A DNA stretch of 64,000 bases from RECM01 sp047921215 (GTDB lineage: Bacteria > Bacteroidota > Rhodothermia > Balneolales > Cyclonatronaceae): contig JBLRWO010000006.1 in assembly GCA_047921215.1 (NCBI GenBank), positions 1-64,000 of the forward strand. The letters run 5' to 3'. Shown one piece after another: positions 63,355 to 64,000 of the stretch. A model generated the notes under the pieces. That model was not told where the DNA came from. It did not search any database and saw only the letters and a list, made by a program, of their open reading frames with translations. Position numbers and translations under genes: made by a program. Numbering within the stretch: position 1 is the first letter of the stretch; each line of letters starts with the position of its first letter.

Positions 63355-64000
63355 TTATTTCAAAATATGCCTGAGACTGTCGGGGTGGCCGTCGTTGGGT
63401 GCAGGTTCCAGGTTGAGAAGATTGCACATCAGCTCGTACACGTGAATCGACCGGAAGGGGGCGATCCGCTCGCCGGAACGGAACCCGGGCCCGCTGGCCA
63501 GAAAGAAGGCCTGCATCTCGGGAGCCCTGTGATCGTACCCGTGAACTCCTCCGGTTGCGCCGCGCTGTTCCAGCCTGCTGCGCGTGGTAATGGTATAACC
63601 CACATCGGCAATCATGATGATATCGGGTACCCTGTGGTGATTTTTGAAACGGTACACATCGGGTACATCCTGTTTCATGTAAACCGTATAGTTCAATTCG
63701 GCAGCTTTCAGGGCCGAATAGACTTCTTCTGTTTTCCCCTCAACGGGCTGGAACATGCCAACCGGCGACCAGTCGCGAACGGTGACGTCGTCAAGATTGA
63801 TGATTTCGTCCAGAACAATGGCTCTGTCATCGGTAACCTGCGCCATGCCATGGTCGCTGGTGATAATAATATTCACTTTGTCGGTCATGCCGGTGCGGTC
63901 CAGCTCGTCAAGCAGGTAGCCCAGGGCACTGTCCACAACGGCTACGGCATAATACAGTGAGTCGGTCCAGGGGCCGTATCGATGGCCGTAAGAATCGACC
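63355..64000 (-). CDS. Type I phosphodiesterase/nucleotide pyrophosphatase family protein, partial
   Basis: The frame is open to the right edge; the apparent start at 63936 is an internal GTG. The visible part reads GHRYGPWTDSLYYAVAVVDS, LGYLLDELDRTGMTDKVNIIITSDHGMAQV (metal-binding Asp-His) and GVHGYDHRAPEMQAFFLASGPGF, with the second His and Asp. This matches the alkaline-phosphatase-like ectonucleotide phosphodiesterase family. It is probably exported; the N-terminal half and any signal peptide lie outside the window. Confidence 0.88.
   Translation of the reverse strand, partial: VDSYGHRYGPWTDSLYYAVAVVDSALGYLLDELDRTGMTDKVNIIITSDHGMAQVTDDRAIVLDEIINLDDVTVRDWSPVGMFQPVEGKTEEVYSALKAAELNYTVYMKQDVPDVYRFKNHHRVPDIIMIADVGYTITTRSRLEQRGATGGVHGYDHRAPEMQAFFLASGPGFRSGERIAPFRSIHVYELMCNLLNLEPAPNDGHPDSLRHILK

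Noticed and set aside
1..64000. CRISPR arrays, tRNA, rRNA or tmRNA genes
   Set aside because: I looked for regularly spaced repeats and for tRNA-like GGTTCGAATCC arms and found none; rnpB is the only structured RNA I can support.

Overview
The window reads as a chromosomal segment of a Gram-negative bacterium of the Bacteroidota/Balneolota/Rhodothermota neighbourhood. This is inferred from gene content: TamA/TamB-type outer-membrane assembly proteins, lipobox lipoproteins including a 6-bladed beta-propeller, a folP-cdaA pair, an 11-subunit complex I without NuoEFG, one-piece pyruvate:ferredoxin oxidoreductase, KorAB, and weak Shine-Dalgarno use. I cannot fix the genus from the sequence alone.

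Layout. 1-2.0 kb is accessory: a truncated subtilisin-like gene, an HTH regulator with a 4-TM membrane partner, and a RelE-type toxin-antitoxin pair. 2.1-6.3 kb holds a WbqC-like gene and the dnaX-ybaB-recR replication/repair cluster; its DnaX lacks the zinc module. 6.7-8.2 kb is gltX. 8.25-10.9 kb is a decayed, AT-rich island. It contains a RES-toxin 3' remnant, an internally deleted gltX copy, a three-gene exported module (Cys-rich peptide, 6-bladed propeller lipoprotein, CxxGCxW-repeat protein), and a second, longer RES remnant. 11.0-19.8 kb carries a CoA-transferase, tamB-tamA and a methyltransferase.

20-41 kb is one long minus-strand energy block: nuoABCD-(small ORF)-HIJKLMN, a Cys-rich hypothetical, two tandem Rrf2 regulators with IscR-like cysteines, pyruvate:ferredoxin oxidoreductase, a DHOD-like flavoprotein, a 2[4Fe-4S] ferredoxin and 2-oxoglutarate:ferredoxin oxidoreductase. 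Together these suggest that reduced ferredoxin from 2-oxoacid oxidation feeds a complex I that has no NADH-dehydrogenase module. A strong inverted repeat lies just upstream of nuoA.

41-64 kb is mostly housekeeping: an M28 peptidase, scpA, a sugar-nucleotide epimerase, dxs-xseB, comEC, an exported isoaspartyl peptidase, punA-divIVA with two small membrane proteins and yggS, Nif3 with a zinc-ribbon-type coiled coil that has lost its zinc ligands, rnpB (RNase P RNA) with a clear terminator, arcA-M50-lipoprotein-smpB, folP-cdaA (c-di-AMP), a 7Fe-type ferredoxin, and a phosphodiesterase running off the right edge. I saw no CRISPR array, tRNA, rRNA or intact insertion sequence.

The best candidates for something new are the peptide/propeller/CxxGCxW module inside the decayed RES/gltX duplication, the small translationally coupled ORF between nuoD and nuoH, and the zinc-less DnaX.
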